Below, one piece after another: positions 22,308 through 30,801 of a stretch of DNA of 43,627 nucleotides. The notes under the pieces were generated by a model, which saw only the letters and a list, made by a program, of their open reading frames with translations, did not search any database and was not told the origin of the DNA. The stretch is taken from positions 1 to 43,627 of IMG/VR virus record IMGVR_UViG_3300009103_001286, one strand, 5' to 3'. This stretch comes from a virus. Numbering within the stretch: position 1 is the stretch's first letter; each line of letters begins with the position of its first letter. Both the position numbers and the translations under genes were made by a program.

Positions 22308-23746
22308 TGAAACAAGACAAAATACTTAAAGAACGTCTTAAAAAGAAATACGACGCTGGGTTTACTACTAATGTTGAATCCATAACGTTACCCCCTGGGC
22401 TTAATGAAGGAGTTATCAAACAAATTTCAAAAATTAAAAAAGAACCAAAATGGTTACTTGAATTTAGATTAAAAGCATATGAAAGATGGAAATCACTTAA
22501 ACAACCTGACTGGGGTAATCTTGAAATAGAACCAATAGACTATCAAGCCATATCATATTATTCAGCACCTAAAAAAGGACCTGCAAGTTATGATGAAGTA
22601 GATCCTGAAATTAAAAAAGACTTTGAAAAACTTGGCATACCATTAGAGGAAAGAGCCAAACTTGCAGGCGTGGCTGTTGATGCCGTGTTTGATTCTGTAT
22701 CTGTTGCAACTACGTTTAAAGATAAACTGGCAAAGTTAGGAATTATATTTTGTCCTTTTTCAGATGCAGTACAAAATCATCCAGACCTTGTAAAAAAATA
22801 TATGGGATCAGTTATACCTATAAGTGATCATTCATTTGCCGCTTTAAATTCTGCTGTCTTTACAGATGGTTCTTTTGTTTATGTTCCTAAAGGAGTTAAA
22901 TGTCCTATGGAACTATCAACATACTTTAGAATAAACACGGCTAACACAGGACAATTTGAAAGAACTTTAATAATAGCAGATGAAGGAAGTTATGTAAGTT
23001 ACCTTGAAGGATGTACTGCACCAATGAGAGACGAAAGTCAATTACACGCCGCCAATGTAGAACTTGTAGCACTTGATAATGCAGAAATAAAATACTCAAC
23101 AATACAAAATTGGTATCCTGGAGATCCTGTTACAGGTAAAGGTGGTATCTATAATTTTGTAACTAAACGTGGAAAATGTAAAGGAAAGAATTCTAAAATT
23201 ACTTGGACACAATTTGAAACTGGATCACGTATTACTTGGAAGTATCCATCGTGCTTATTAATGGGAGATAACTCCGTGGGAGAATTTTATTCTGTTGCAC
23301 TAACAAATGGTAGACAACAAGCAGATACAGGAACTAAAATGATCCACTTAGGTAAAAATACAAAAAGTACAATTATATCAAAAGGAATATCTGCAGGACA
23401 TTCTAAAAACACATACAGAGGACTTGTAAGGATTTCTAAAAATGCAAGTAATTCAAAAAACTTTACACAATGTGATTCATTAATGTTAGGTAGTCATTGT
23501 TCTGCTAGTACAATACCTTATATTGAAAATAAAAATTCATCAAGTCATTGTAATCACGAAGCAACAACATCTAAATTAGATGATGATCAATTATTTTATG
23601 TAATGTCTAGAGGATTAAAAGATGAAGATGCTAGAAATTTACTTGTATCAGGATTCTGCAAAGAAGTATTTCAAAAACTACCAATGGAGTTTGCCGTGGA
23701 GGCTAATAAACTATTAGAAGTTAGTATGGAAGGAGCAATAGGATAA
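22307..23746 (+). CDS. sufB: Fe-S cluster assembly scaffold SufB
   Basis: 479 residues, full length. SufB is the scaffold subunit of the SufBCD complex that builds [4Fe-4S] clusters. Recognisable parts: the N-terminal [28 protein letters not shown]-type segment ([20 protein letters not shown]), [67 protein letters not shown] and [16 protein letters not shown]. The partners SufC and SufD are absent nearby. One base of overlap with nadA implies coupled translation. A carried host-type metabolic gene. Confidence 0.95.
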   Translation: MKQDKILKERLKKKYDAGFTTNVESITLPPGLNEGVIKQISKIKKEPKWLLEFRLKAYERWKSLKQPDWGNLEIEPIDYQAISYYSAPKKGPASYDEVDPEIKKDFEKLGIPLEERAKLAGVAVDAVFDSVSVATTFKDKLAKLGIIFCPFSDAVQNHPDLVKKYMGSVIPISDHSFAALNSAVFTDGSFVYVPKGVKCPMELSTYFRINTANTGQFERTLIIADEGSYVSYLEGCTAPMRDESQLHAANVELVALDNAEIKYSTIQNWYPGDPVTGKGGIYNFVTKRGKCKGKNSKITWTQFETGSRITWKYPSCLLMGDNSVGEFYSVALTNGRQQADTGTKMIHLGKNTKSTIISKGISAGHSKNTYRGLVRISKNASNSKNFTQCDSLMLGSHCSASTIPYIENKNSSSHCNHEATTSKLDDDQLFYVMSRGLKDEDARNLLVSGFCKEVFQKLPMEFAVEANKLLEVSMEGAIG

Positions 23747-24714
23747 TGCAAGACTTAATGTATAAAAAAGTTTCTAAAGTTATTCCTGAAATGGAATGGC
23801 AATTTCATTCTCCTTATGTTGAAGAGATTAATAAATTAAAAAAAGAAAAGAATGCAGTTATTCTTGCACACAATTATATGACACCAGAAATATATCATTG
23901 TGTTGCTGACATAGTAGGAGATTCTTTAAAATTAGCACAAGAATCACAAAAAACAAAAGCAGACACCATTATAATGTGTGGAGTAAACTTCATGGCAGAT
24001 ACAGCCAAAATAATGAACCCAAGTAAAACTGTTTTAATACCAGACCCACAGGCAGGATGTTCACTAGCAGAATCTATAACAGGCAAAGATGTTCGTTTAT
24101 TAAAAGAAAGGTATCCTGGTGTACCTGTTGTAACTTATGTAAACACATCTGCCGATGTTAAAGCCGAAACAGATATATGTTGTACATCAGGTAATGCAGT
24201 AGAAATTATAGAATCATTAGGAGTTGATAAAGTTATTTTTCTACCTGATGAGTACCTTGCAAAAAATGTAGCTAAACAAACAAATGTAAAAATTATTACT
24301 TGGCATGGTACTTGTATAGTTCATGAAAGATTTACAGCAAAAGAAATTAGAGAATATAGAAAAGACAATCCTGGAATAACTATTCTTGCCCATCCAGAAT
24401 GTACACCAGAAGTAGTTGCTGAAGTAGACTTTACAGGTTCTACATCTAAAATGAGTAACTACGTTAAAGAAAAACAACCTAACAAAGTATTAATGGTTAC
24501 TGAATGTTCTATGAGTGATAACGTTTCTGTAGAGAATCCTAATGTAGAATTTGTTAGACCATGCAATTTGTGTCCGCATATGAAACGTATTAGTCTTGTA
24601 AAAGTGTTAGAATCATTAATGTTAAATATTCATGAAGTAAAAATTGACCAAGAAGTTATAGAAAAAGCTAGACTTCCAATAGAAAGGATGTTACAATATG
24701 GACAACAATTATAG
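23746..24714 (+). CDS. nadA: Quinolinate synthase A
   Basis: 322 residues, full length. Condenses iminoaspartate with dihydroxyacetone phosphate to quinolinate in de novo NAD synthesis, using a [4Fe-4S] cluster. Cluster cysteines are visible at [11 protein letters not shown] (Cys78), [11 protein letters not shown] and [10 protein letters not shown]; also [28 protein letters not shown] and [10 protein letters not shown]. NadB and NadC are not in the window. Placed directly after sufB, which could supply its cluster. Confidence 0.95.
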   Translation: MQDLMYKKVSKVIPEMEWQFHSPYVEEINKLKKEKNAVILAHNYMTPEIYHCVADIVGDSLKLAQESQKTKADTIIMCGVNFMADTAKIMNPSKTVLIPDPQAGCSLAESITGKDVRLLKERYPGVPVVTYVNTSADVKAETDICCTSGNAVEIIESLGVDKVIFLPDEYLAKNVAKQTNVKIITWHGTCIVHERFTAKEIREYRKDNPGITILAHPECTPEVVAEVDFTGSTSKMSNYVKEKQPNKVLMVTECSMSDNVSVENPNVEFVRPCNLCPHMKRISLVKVLESLMLNIHEVKIDQEVIEKARLPIERMLQYGQQL

Positions 24715-24871
24715 AAAGAGTTTGGCAAATCATTTGTTTAACAAAATAAATGACTACCAAAATGATCTTACTGTAAGAAATACTAAACCTATGTTATGGC
24801 CCTCTGGATTATATTTTAATCCTATACTTATTGAGGCTTGGATTAACGAACACGATTTGGTAAATGACTAA
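24698..24871 (+). CDS. Hypothetical small protein
   Basis: 57 residues, starting inside the last codons of nad[21 protein letters not shown] and ending [19 protein letters not shown]. No family recognised. The overlap suggests co-translation with nadA. Confidence 0.5.
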   Translation: MDNNYRKSLANHLFNKINDYQNDLTVRNTKPMLWPSGLYFNPILIEAWINEHDLVND

Positions 24872-24873
24872 AA

Positions 24874-24939
24874 ATGATATCAGTTTATATATTAGTAATC
24901 GTATTCATAGTATTTGCAATCATTGTAGGTAATATATGA
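24874..24939 (+). CDS. 21-residue membrane peptide
   Basis: Almost entirely one hydrophobic helix (MISVYILVIVFIVFAIIVGN). ATGA overlap with the next gene supports translation. Unknown role. Confidence 0.4.
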   Translation: MISVYILVIVFIVFAIIVGNI

Positions 24940-25055
24940 AAAATTGGACAATTGGGTTTTTAAAAAAACATTACGGTAAAGGTTCACATAGGTGGGCGTT
25001 TTGGTTTGAAGGTATAGTAATAGGATTATTAGTTTATCATTTTTTTATAGCATGA
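24936..25055 (+). CDS. 39-residue membrane protein
   Basis: Basic N-terminus (MKNWTIGFLKKHYGKGSHRW) then a transmembrane helix (EGIVIGLLVYHFFIA). ATGA overlaps on both sides. Confidence 0.5.
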   Translation: MKNWTIGFLKKHYGKGSHRWAFWFEGIVIGLLVYHFFIA

Positions 25056-25333
25056 AAACTTTATATAAAAAACTAACTGGCTGTTTACTTCATTATTTTA
25101 GATTTGATTTACAACTACATTTCTTTTGGTCTTTCTTTTTAACAATGTTGGCAGTATTTTGGCAACCAATGATATATTCAGGAATCATTGCAACGATAAT
25201 TAAAGAAGGATTAGACTTATGGAGTAAAGGTAAGTGGAATTGGGATGATTTCTGGTTTGGGACTGTTGGTTGGATTGTAGCATTAATCCTTCTTTATTTT
25301 ACTTTTCAAATTCAAAATCTAATTTTTTTATAA
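25052..25333 (+). CDS. Multi-pass membrane protein with HF...KEGLD motif
   Basis: 93 residues with two or three transmembrane segments. LQLHFFWSFFLTML, then IIKEGLDLWSKG and WDDFWFGTVGW recall the H-F/K-E-x-x-D/D-x-x-x-x-x-G pattern of short VanZ- or YfiM-like membrane proteins found in phages. Function unknown. Last gene before the tRNA cluster, whose first tRNA starts at the next base. Confidence 0.55.
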   Translation: MKTLYKKLTGCLLHYFRFDLQLHFFWSFFLTMLAVFWQPMIYSGIIATIIKEGLDLWSKGKWNWDDFWFGTVGWIVALILLYFTFQIQNLIFL

Positions 25334-25409
25334 GCCGCCTTAGCTCAGTTGGTAGAGCAACTGATTTGTAATCAGTAGGTCCGCGGTTCGAATCCGTGAG
25401 GCGGCACCA
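25334..25409 (+). tRNA. tRNA-Thr (TGT)
   Basis: GCCGCCT/AGGCGGC acceptor, anticodon TGT in TTTGTAA, T-loop GTTCGAAT, encoded CCA. First of four tandem tRNA genes. Confidence 0.95.
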
Positions 25410-25415
25410 GTATTC

Positions 25416-25491
25416 GGGGGATTAGCTCATCTGGGAGAGCGCCTGATTTGCATTCAGGAGGTGGCTGGTTCGAGTCCAGTATCCTCCACCA
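25416..25491 (+). tRNA. tRNA-Ala (TGC)
   Basis: GGGGGAT/ATCCTCC acceptor with one G-U pair, anticodon TGC in TTTGCAT, T-loop GTTCGAGT, encoded CCA. Confidence 0.95.
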
Positions 25492-25497
25492 AGTTGA

Positions 25498-25572
25498 TCC
25501 GCGGTAGCTCAGTGGTAGAGCAGTTGACTGTTAATCAATTGGTCGTAGGTTCGAATCCTACCCGCGGAGCCA
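25498..25572 (+). tRNA. tRNA-Asn (GTT)
   Basis: TCCGCGG/CCGCGGA acceptor, anticodon GTT in CTGTTAA, T-loop GTTCGAAT, encoded CCA. Confidence 0.95.
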
Positions 25573-25578
25573 GTATAA

Positions 25579-25652
25579 GCGGATGTCGTATAGTGGTAAT
25601 ACCTTAGCCTTCCAAGCTAATGCTGTCGGTTCGATTCCGATCATCCGCTCCA
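25579..25652 (+). tRNA. tRNA-Gly (TCC)
   Basis: GCGGATG/CATCCGC acceptor, anticodon TCC in CTTCCAA, T-loop GTTCGATT, encoded CCA. Last of the cluster; AGATAAATAC follows at 25658 and may be a late-promoter-like element for the next gene. Confidence 0.95.
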
Positions 25653-25687
25653 ATAAGAGATAAATACATACTTAATAGGAGAATACA

Positions 25688-25861
25688 ATGATTGAAGAAC
25701 TAAAAAATTGGATTATTGCTGTTGCTAAAGATTTTGTTAATGGGTCAACTGCTGGAGCAGGTGAACTATGTGATGAAACTGTCGAAACAGCTGGCACAAT
25801 TTGCGATGAAACTAAAAAAGCAAATGCAAATTTTGTTAAAGCAATAATGGAAAACATATAG
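25688..25861 (+). CDS. Small acidic helical protein
   Basis: 57 residues with AGGAG upstream. IEELKNWIIAVAKDFVNGST, then regularly spaced ELCDETVETAGTICDETKKA, suggesting an amphipathic helix with two Cys. Unknown family. Confidence 0.5.
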   Translation: MIEELKNWIIAVAKDFVNGSTAGAGELCDETVETAGTICDETKKANANFVKAIMENI

Positions 25862-25869
25862 GAGACGTA

Positions 25870-26028
25870 ATGTTTAAAATTCCGAAGATTAAAATGCCTA
25901 AAGTTAAGGTCCCTAATGTTCTAGGTAAAGCAAAAGACCTAGGAAAAAAAATAAGTTCCGAAGTTGGATCTAAAACCAAAGGTGCTGTTAAAGGTGTTAA
26001 AGGTTTAAATCCATTTAAAAAAAAATAA
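25870..26028 (+). CDS. Small Lys-rich repeat protein
   Basis: 52 residues. KIPKIKMPKVKVPNV is a short KxP repeat, followed by KAKDLGKKISSEVGSKTKGA. GGAGA precedes the ATG. Perhaps a membrane- or DNA-associated peptide; unrecognised. Confidence 0.5.
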   Translation: MFKIPKIKMPKVKVPNVLGKAKDLGKKISSEVGSKTKGAVKGVKGLNPFKKK

Positions 26029-26040
26029 AGGAGACTAGTT

Positions 26041-26328
26041 ATGTGGAAATGGCTAGAAAAAATAGTAGGTACATACGACAAGCCTTTGCGTTTGACTAAA
26101 GAATATAAAAGACCTAAACGAGCAAGAACTAAATTAGGCAGATACAAAGCTGACGATAAGTCTACATCTGATTATAATGAAGCTTGGGTAGGTGGAAGAA
26201 AACCTAAAAAGAAACGTAAGATTTATACAATCAGAGGAAAAAAATATGTCCTCAAAAAAGGTAAGAAAAAAGGTAGAAGAAAAACGAAAAAAGATCCGTA
26301 CGCAGGCAAGTGGAACGGCAGGATCTAA
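26041..26328 (+). CDS. Small very basic protein
   Basis: 95 residues with a good ribosome site (AAAGGAGA). Central RPKRARTKLGRYKADDKS and C-terminal KKKRKIYTIRGKKYVLKKGK. Possibly nucleic-acid binding. Overlaps the next gene in another frame for 83 bases. Confidence 0.5.
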   Translation: MWKWLEKIVGTYDKPLRLTKEYKRPKRARTKLGRYKADDKSTSDYNEAWVGGRKPKKKRKIYTIRGKKYVLKKGKKKGRRKTKKDPYAGKWNGRI

Positions 26329-26419
26329 AAAGAAAAGATTAACTCCTTACGAAGTTTATTTGAAAATTTTAGAAGATCCTTCTTATGTTTTTTGGGCAGA
26401 CAAGAAAAATTCTAAATAA
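26246..26419 (+). CDS. Small basic protein in an overlapping frame
   Basis: 57 residues from the ATG at 26246 (AGAGGA upstream): SSKKVRKKVEEKRKKIRTQA, then LTPYEVYLKILEDPSYVFWA. The unique second half reads as real protein. Its stop overlaps the start of the oxidoreductase (TAATG). Confidence 0.5.
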   Translation: MSSKKVRKKVEEKRKKIRTQASGTAGSKKKRLTPYEVYLKILEDPSYVFWADKKNSK

Positions 26420-27744
26420 TGTCAATCCCTAAACAATCAAAATACGTTATTATTGGAGCCGGAATACATGGTTTAAGTACAGCCTGGAAACTTGCTGAAA
26501 AACTTAAATCAGGTAAGGACATTGTTGTCATTGACAAAAGTGGAATTGCCTCCGGGGCAAGTGGAATAGCTTGTGGTGTTGTACGAAACAATTACTTCCA
26601 ACCTGCCATGAGAGAATTAATGGCACATTCAGTTAGTGTTTGGGAAAGCGATCCCAAAGCATTTCATTATCATCCAATAGGTTATATGCAGATAAGTCCT
26701 GAAAGTATGAGAGAAAACGTAACAACAATTTACGAACAACAAAAAGAATTAGGTTACGAATCAGAATTTATTGAAGGTAGAAATGATTCTATGAAATATA
26801 TGAAAAATATATTTCATGATTGGCAAGCCAAAGGTATTACATCTATACTACACGAAAAAAGAGGCGGGTATGCAAATGCTACGCCATCAATGTATGGCTT
26901 GGCAGATAAAGCAGAAAGTCTTGGCGTAAAAATTATAACAAATACAAAAGTAACTGGCTTTAAAAAAGACAATAGTAATACAGTGACAGGAGTCGTAACG
27001 TCAGAAGGAACAATTGAATGCGAACAAGTTATTGTAGGAGTTGGTCCTTGGGTAAGAGATATTTGGAATATGCTTGAACTTCCTAATAAAATTACAATTA
27101 AAACCGAAAAAGGACAAACACATAAAGATTATCCAATGTGGATATATTGGTTTTTACAAGAAGGAGTTTTAAGTGTTGATCCTAACTTATTAAAAAACAA
27201 CGAAGGCAAAATGCCTCCAGTAATTCACGTAGATAGTAATGCCCATTTATTTTCAAGTGTAGATGGTTCTTTAATTACAGATGAGATGTGGGGAATATAT
27301 TACAAGCCAGACTTTAATTTTAAAGGTGTTCAAGGTGGTGCGGCTCCTTACATAGTAAGAAAACCTTTTAATGATGTTAAAGTAGATCCATATGGAAATG
27401 CTTCTACAGATTATCAGACTGGTTATGAATTTGCCCATATGTGGACTTCTGCTCTTGCACATTGTCAAAAAAGATTTGAAGGTAAGGCTTGGCTATATGA
27501 AAAAGGTCCATCGGGTGGACTAGGATGTTTCACACCTGATTCGTTTCCTATTTTTGATCGCTTCTGTGAGAATGTTTATATCATTGCTGATTCCAACCAT
27601 GGCTATAAGATGATTGGTGTTGGAGATTTAGTATCTGATGAAATATTAGGACGAGAAAATTCTTTACTTAAACCATTCAGATTTAATAGATATATCAAAG
27701 GTGAACTTCACCCTACATCTAAAAGTCCTTTTCCTTGGAGTTAA
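26419..27744 (+). CDS. FAD-dependent oxidoreductase, DAO family
   Basis: 441 residues. N-terminal FAD-binding motif YVIIGAGIHGLSTAWKLAE, then IASGASGIACGVVRNNYFQP, a central substrate domain, and the C-terminal FAD segment LGCFTPDSFPIFD followed by ADSNHGYKMIGVG. The family (glycine, sarcosine, dimethylglycine and D-amino acid oxidases or dehydrogenases) oxidises C-N bonds of amino acids. Its closest relatives, as I recognise them, are proteins of marine alphaproteobacteria. Substrate not determinable. Last gene of this rightward block. Confidence 0.85.
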   Translation: MSIPKQSKYVIIGAGIHGLSTAWKLAEKLKSGKDIVVIDKSGIASGASGIACGVVRNNYFQPAMRELMAHSVSVWESDPKAFHYHPIGYMQISPESMRENVTTIYEQQKELGYESEFIEGRNDSMKYMKNIFHDWQAKGITSILHEKRGGYANATPSMYGLADKAESLGVKIITNTKVTGFKKDNSNTVTGVVTSEGTIECEQVIVGVGPWVRDIWNMLELPNKITIKTEKGQTHKDYPMWIYWFLQEGVLSVDPNLLKNNEGKMPPVIHVDSNAHLFSSVDGSLITDEMWGIYYKPDFNFKGVQGGAAPYIVRKPFNDVKVDPYGNASTDYQTGYEFAHMWTSALAHCQKRFEGKAWLYEKGPSGGLGCFTPDSFPIFDRFCENVYIIADSNHGYKMIGVGDLVSDEILGRENSLLKPFRFNRYIKGELHPTSKSPFPWS

Positions 27745-27746
27745 AA

Positions 27747-27932
27747 TTATTTGTAATAGTCTAAATCTTTTGGCTTCTTACCAAAAATCTTTTGTACAAA
27801 ATCAACAACATATCCAGTCCATTGCAAAACCAATGCCCATATTATTACACTTAAAAATAATATTACGCATATAGGAATCCATATCATATAGAATAAAATA
27901 TCTGCTAGAGTTTCTATTATATTTTTTACCAT
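27747..27932 (-). CDS. Small membrane protein
   Basis: 61 residues with one long or two short transmembrane segments (IWIPICVILFLSVIIWALVL) and a basic tail (KIFGKKPKDLDYYK). Overlaps the end of hemF by seven bases and is last in the leftward operon, two bases from the convergent oxidoreductase gene. Confidence 0.5.
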   Translation of the reverse strand: MVKNIIETLADILFYMIWIPICVILFLSVIIWALVLQWTGYVVDFVQKIFGKKPKDLDYYK

Positions 27933-28756
27933 TTGACCTCCGGTGGTAATGACATTAAAATTGCGTCCATATTGCCTCCTGTTTGTAGTCCAAACTTTGT
28001 TCCCCGATCATACATTAAATTAAATTCTACGTATCTACCTCTCTTAAACAACTGAACTTCTTTATCTTCTTTAGTATATTTAAATCTATTATTCAAGAAA
28101 ACAATATGACTCATTATATTTACAAAAGTTTTACCTACATCTTTCACAAATGCCATATCTTTTTTAAAGTCTTTAAAATGATAATCAAAAAATAAACCAC
28201 CTATACCACGAGGTTCTTTTCTGTGTGGCAAATAAAAGTATTCATCGCACCACTCAGAGAATTTAGAATAATACTCTTCATCGTGTTTATTACACATTAA
28301 TTCGAGTTGGGTATGGTACCAATCTTTTTGTTCATCATTTTGAATACAAGGAGTAACATCCATTCCTCCCCCAAACCAACACTTTGTAGTACAAATAAAT
28401 CTAGTATTAAAATGCATTGCAGGTACTTTAGGATTTTTCATATGTAAAACAACCGATATACCTGACGCCCAATAACTAGGATCTTTATCCGCCCCTGGTA
28501 TTTGTTTTCTCATAAGGTCATTAAACTTTCCTGTAACTCTTGAATAGTTTACTGTTCCTTTTTCAAAAACATTTCCTTTAATAACTCTGTGTTCTTGATA
28601 CCATCCTTTTGATTGTGAAGTATTATGCTTAACCATCTTGGCAGGGTTCTTTGAATCAAATTCTTTTTCTAAATCTTCTAGATGTGTGCAAACAGTATTT
28701 TGTAATGATTGAAACCAAGTAGTAGCTGTCTTTTGATACGATTTAATTGACGTCAT
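27926..28756 (-). CDS. hemF: Oxygen-dependent coproporphyrinogen III oxidase
   Basis: 276 residues. Oxidatively decarboxylates coproporphyrinogen III to protoporphyrinogen IX with O2. Characteristic blocks: GISVVLHMKNPKVPAMHFNT followed by RFICTTKCWFGGGMDVTPC, HRKEPRGIGGLFFDYHF, and RGRYVEFNLMYDRGTKFGLQ with TGGNMDAILMSLPP at the C-terminus. Length near the usual 280-300. The start overlaps the upstream lipoprotein gene by 14 bases. Confidence 0.95.
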   Translation of the reverse strand: MTSIKSYQKTATTWFQSLQNTVCTHLEDLEKEFDSKNPAKMVKHNTSQSKGWYQEHRVIKGNVFEKGTVNYSRVTGKFNDLMRKQIPGADKDPSYWASGISVVLHMKNPKVPAMHFNTRFICTTKCWFGGGMDVTPCIQNDEQKDWYHTQLELMCNKHDEEYYSKFSEWCDEYFYLPHRKEPRGIGGLFFDYHFKDFKKDMAFVKDVGKTFVNIMSHIVFLNNRFKYTKEDKEVQLFKRGRYVEFNLMYDRGTKFGLQTGGNMDAILMSLPPEVKW

Positions 28757-28937
28757 CTAATTCTTTTATTTCTACAGGTACAACAGGAACGGCTTGTAGT
28801 ACGTGTCTTTCTTCTGGATATGTATATACTTCTTCCATTATGAAAGAATTATTATTAGTATTAATATTAGTATTACCAGCACATCCAAATAATAATAAAG
28901 CCACGATACTAAATTTTAATTTTTTTAAGTTTTCCAT
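28743..28937 (-). CDS. Small lipoprotein
   Basis: 64 residues from the ATG at 28937. A lipobox LLLFGC|A ends the signal peptide, giving a short mature part NTNINTNNN... with a Val/Pro-rich end (AVPVVPVEIKELDDVN). Possibly an outer-spanin-like or surface lipoprotein. Sits between the thermonuclease gene and hemF, overlapping both. Confidence 0.6.
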   Translation of the reverse strand: MENLKKLKFSIVALLLFGCAGNTNINTNNNSFIMEEVYTYPEERHVLQAVPVVPVEIKELDDVN

Positions 28938-29373
28938 TTGCAATTAATTTTCTTTTATTCTTCAAGTGTTGAGCTTCTATAAGTTTTTTATTTTGTCCAT
29001 AATAAGCGACAGCATAACCTTCTTTGCACATTTGAAGATTTAAGTTTTTACCGTCAGCAAAAACTTCTCCAAGAATTCTACCAAACTTACCTGTTTCAGA
29101 ACCTTTGTGTGTTTTAATTGTTAATTTTTTAGATTTTTTGATTGCATTTTGTAAATATTTTTTAGACAATAGTCCACGTACCTTTTCTTCTTTATTCCTT
29201 GTTCTACTTTCTGGTGTGTCTATTCCAAATAATCTAACTCTACTCTTGTATTGAATTTCAAAACCCATATCTAATACTACATCTATAGTATCTCCATCTA
29301 TTATTTTTTTAATAGACTTAATACGGTATGAAAAATCTGTTGCGTCTCCTAATTTTGGTCCTCTTCTAGGCAT
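28909..29373 (-). CDS. Thermonuclease (SNase-like)
   Basis: 154 residues, staphylococcal-nuclease fold. IIDGDTIDVVLDMG (Asp for Ca2+), SRVRLFGIDTPESRTRNKEE (catalytic Arg, Asp, Glu), GRILGEVFADGKNLN (second Arg) and CKEGYAVAYYGQ. No signal peptide. T4-like cyanophages carry similar nucleases, likely for host DNA degradation. Confidence 0.9.
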   Translation of the reverse strand: MPRRGPKLGDATDFSYRIKSIKKIIDGDTIDVVLDMGFEIQYKSRVRLFGIDTPESRTRNKEEKVRGLLSKKYLQNAIKKSKKLTIKTHKGSETGKFGRILGEVFADGKNLNLQMCKEGYAVAYYGQNKKLIEAQHLKNKRKLIANGKLKKIKI

Positions 29374-29714
29374 TAACTTCCCTTTCCTGGTTTCTCACTA
29401 AAATATTTTAATTTACCTTTAACGTCACGCCATTTTGCCTCGTCGGCAGGAACATCTTCCGGTCTCTTTTTACTTATATTGGGCCACTGTACACTATATT
29501 TCTTATTGAAGTCAACCCATTCACTGGCTCCGTCATCAGTATCTGGTTGTATAGCACTTACCGGACATTCTATTTCACAAACTCCACAATCAATACACTC
29601 GTCTGGATGTATTACAAGCATATTTTCTCCTTCGTAGAAACAATCTACTGGACATACGTCCATACAATCCATTAATTTACATTTAATACAGTTTTGATTA
29701 ACGATGTAAGTCAT
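29373..29714 (-). CDS. fdxA: Ferredoxin, FdxA (7Fe/8Fe) type
   Basis: 113 residues from the ATG at 29714 with GGAG upstream (the frame reaches 29720 through GTG). Two cluster motifs: [17 protein letters not shown] and [12 protein letters not shown]. The N-terminal [13 protein letters not shown] and the long C-terminal tail are typical of the FdxA ferredoxin of alphaproteobacteria. Electron donor, perhaps to the 2OG enzymes' repair or to Fe-S assembly. It overlaps denV by 17 bases. Confidence 0.9.
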   Translation of the reverse strand: MTYIVNQNCIKCKLMDCMDVCPVDCFYEGENMLVIHPDECIDCGVCEIECPVSAIQPDTDDGASEWVDFNKKYSVQWPNISKKRPEDVPADEAKWRDVKGKLKYFSEKPGKGS

Positions 29715-30117
29715 TTTCACTCCATCTGTACCAATTTGGTTTCTGTTGTATTCTTAATTCAATTCTTTTTCTTATAATTTCTAAATCTTTAGTAGTCGGA
29801 ATCCAATCATTGTATAATTCATTTGGCCATTGTTCTCTTTTAAACTTACGTAAAGGATCAGGATTCATTCCTCTATTTTTCATTTCTTTAATAAGTTCTA
29901 AATATCTATTGTACAAATATTTGCCTTTATTGTAAAAGAATTTTACGTGTCCTTTATTAAGAGTAAACTCTTTTGGCAATGTTTCTTTTGTTTTATTCCA
30001 ATTAGGTGATTTTAATGAACGTTGTAAGGAAGGACCAACCATAAAAATTTCTCTATATTCAGCAACTAGGTGTTGGTCAGATAGTTCGGTAATAGGTACT
30101 AAATTAATTCTTGTCAT
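29698..30117 (-). CDS. denV: Pyrimidine-dimer DNA glycosylase (T4 endonuclease V)
   Basis: 139 residues, matching T4 DenV in length. [20 protein letters not shown] is near-identical in pattern to the T4 protein: catalytic Thr2 (free N-terminus after Met removal), Arg3, Arg22 and Glu23. Also [20 protein letters not shown] and the C-terminal QKPNWYRW aromatic block. It incises UV-induced cyclobutane dimers. Strong indicator of a T4-like phage. Confidence 0.95.
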   Translation of the reverse strand: MTRINLVPITELSDQHLVAEYREIFMVGPSLQRSLKSPNWNKTKETLPKEFTLNKGHVKFFYNKGKYLYNRYLELIKEMKNRGMNPDPLRKFKREQWPNELYNDWIPTTKDLEIIRKRIELRIQQKPNWYRWSENDLHR

Positions 30118-30120
30118 TTA

Positions 30121-30801
30121 TTAACCATAAATTATTTTTGTAAGTTTTTTAGCACAATCCTTCATACCATTAGTATGCCATACAATATTCTTTTTAGGTA
30201 CAGCAGTATATAGTTCTATCTTTTTTAATTCTGGATCGCGAAGTTCTTTATCACTATCTAAACATAATGCGTCTGGATGTATGCCTAACTTCATTGCTTC
30301 TTTAGTTACGTGTTGTACAGGTTTAGTTTTTAGTTCTCCTGCTTTTTCTAAATAAGGTACTGGTGCATACAAAATAATCTTTACATTTTCACGCATACGC
30401 ATTTCTCGTATTGATTCCAACACAACCAAGTTTTCCATATCACCTACATTACCACCTATAACTGTAATTGTTTTATTAGCATCTGTGTCTACTATCCATT
30501 GTCTTATTGCTTCAGTGACGTGTGGTGTAACTTGTACCGTAGCACCTAGGTAATCTCCTTTACGTTCTTTAACAATTATATCATCCATTATTTGTCCAAT
30601 GGTTGTATAGTTTTTTGTTTTGGGTTTTAGAACATTTAAACAAGGATCAAGATACTTGTAGGAAGAACTTCCTGATATATTTTTTTGGATTTCTTTGGCG
30701 AGACCGACTTTATCTATCGCAGAATGTACGCCACTTACAACTATGCAATGGGTTTTATTTTTTATCCTTGTCGTCTTTTTTAACTTCTTCAAAGTCTGCA
30801 T
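30121..30801 (-). CDS. Degenerate CTP-synthase amidoligase-like protein
   Basis: 226 residues. The middle matches the synthetase domain of CTP synthase: [53 protein letters not shown] and [20 protein letters not shown], then [12 protein letters not shown]. But the P-loop (normally GGVVSxLGKG) reads [13 protein letters not shown], the Mg-binding DDGAETDLDLG stretch is missing, and there is no glutaminase domain. It is thus unlikely to make CTP; a nucleotide-sensing, decoy or filament-capping role is possible. The start lies 47 bases inside dnaK. Confidence 0.75.
   Translation of the reverse strand: MQTLKKLKKTTRIKNKTHCIVVSGVHSAIDKVGLAKEIQKNISGSSSYKYLDPCLNVLKPKTKNYTTIGQIMDDIIVKERKGDYLGATVQVTPHVTEAIRQWIVDTDANKTITVIGGNVGDMENLVVLESIREMRMRENVKIILYAPVPYLEKAGELKTKPVQHVTKEAMKLGIHPDALCLDSDKELRDPELKKIELYTAVPKKNIVWHTNGMKDCAKKLTKIIYG

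Noticed and set aside
26419-27744. Protoporphyrinogen oxidase (HemY) filling the missing heme step
   Set aside because: The FAD protein has DAO-family motifs and length, not the amine-oxidase-type sequence of HemY.
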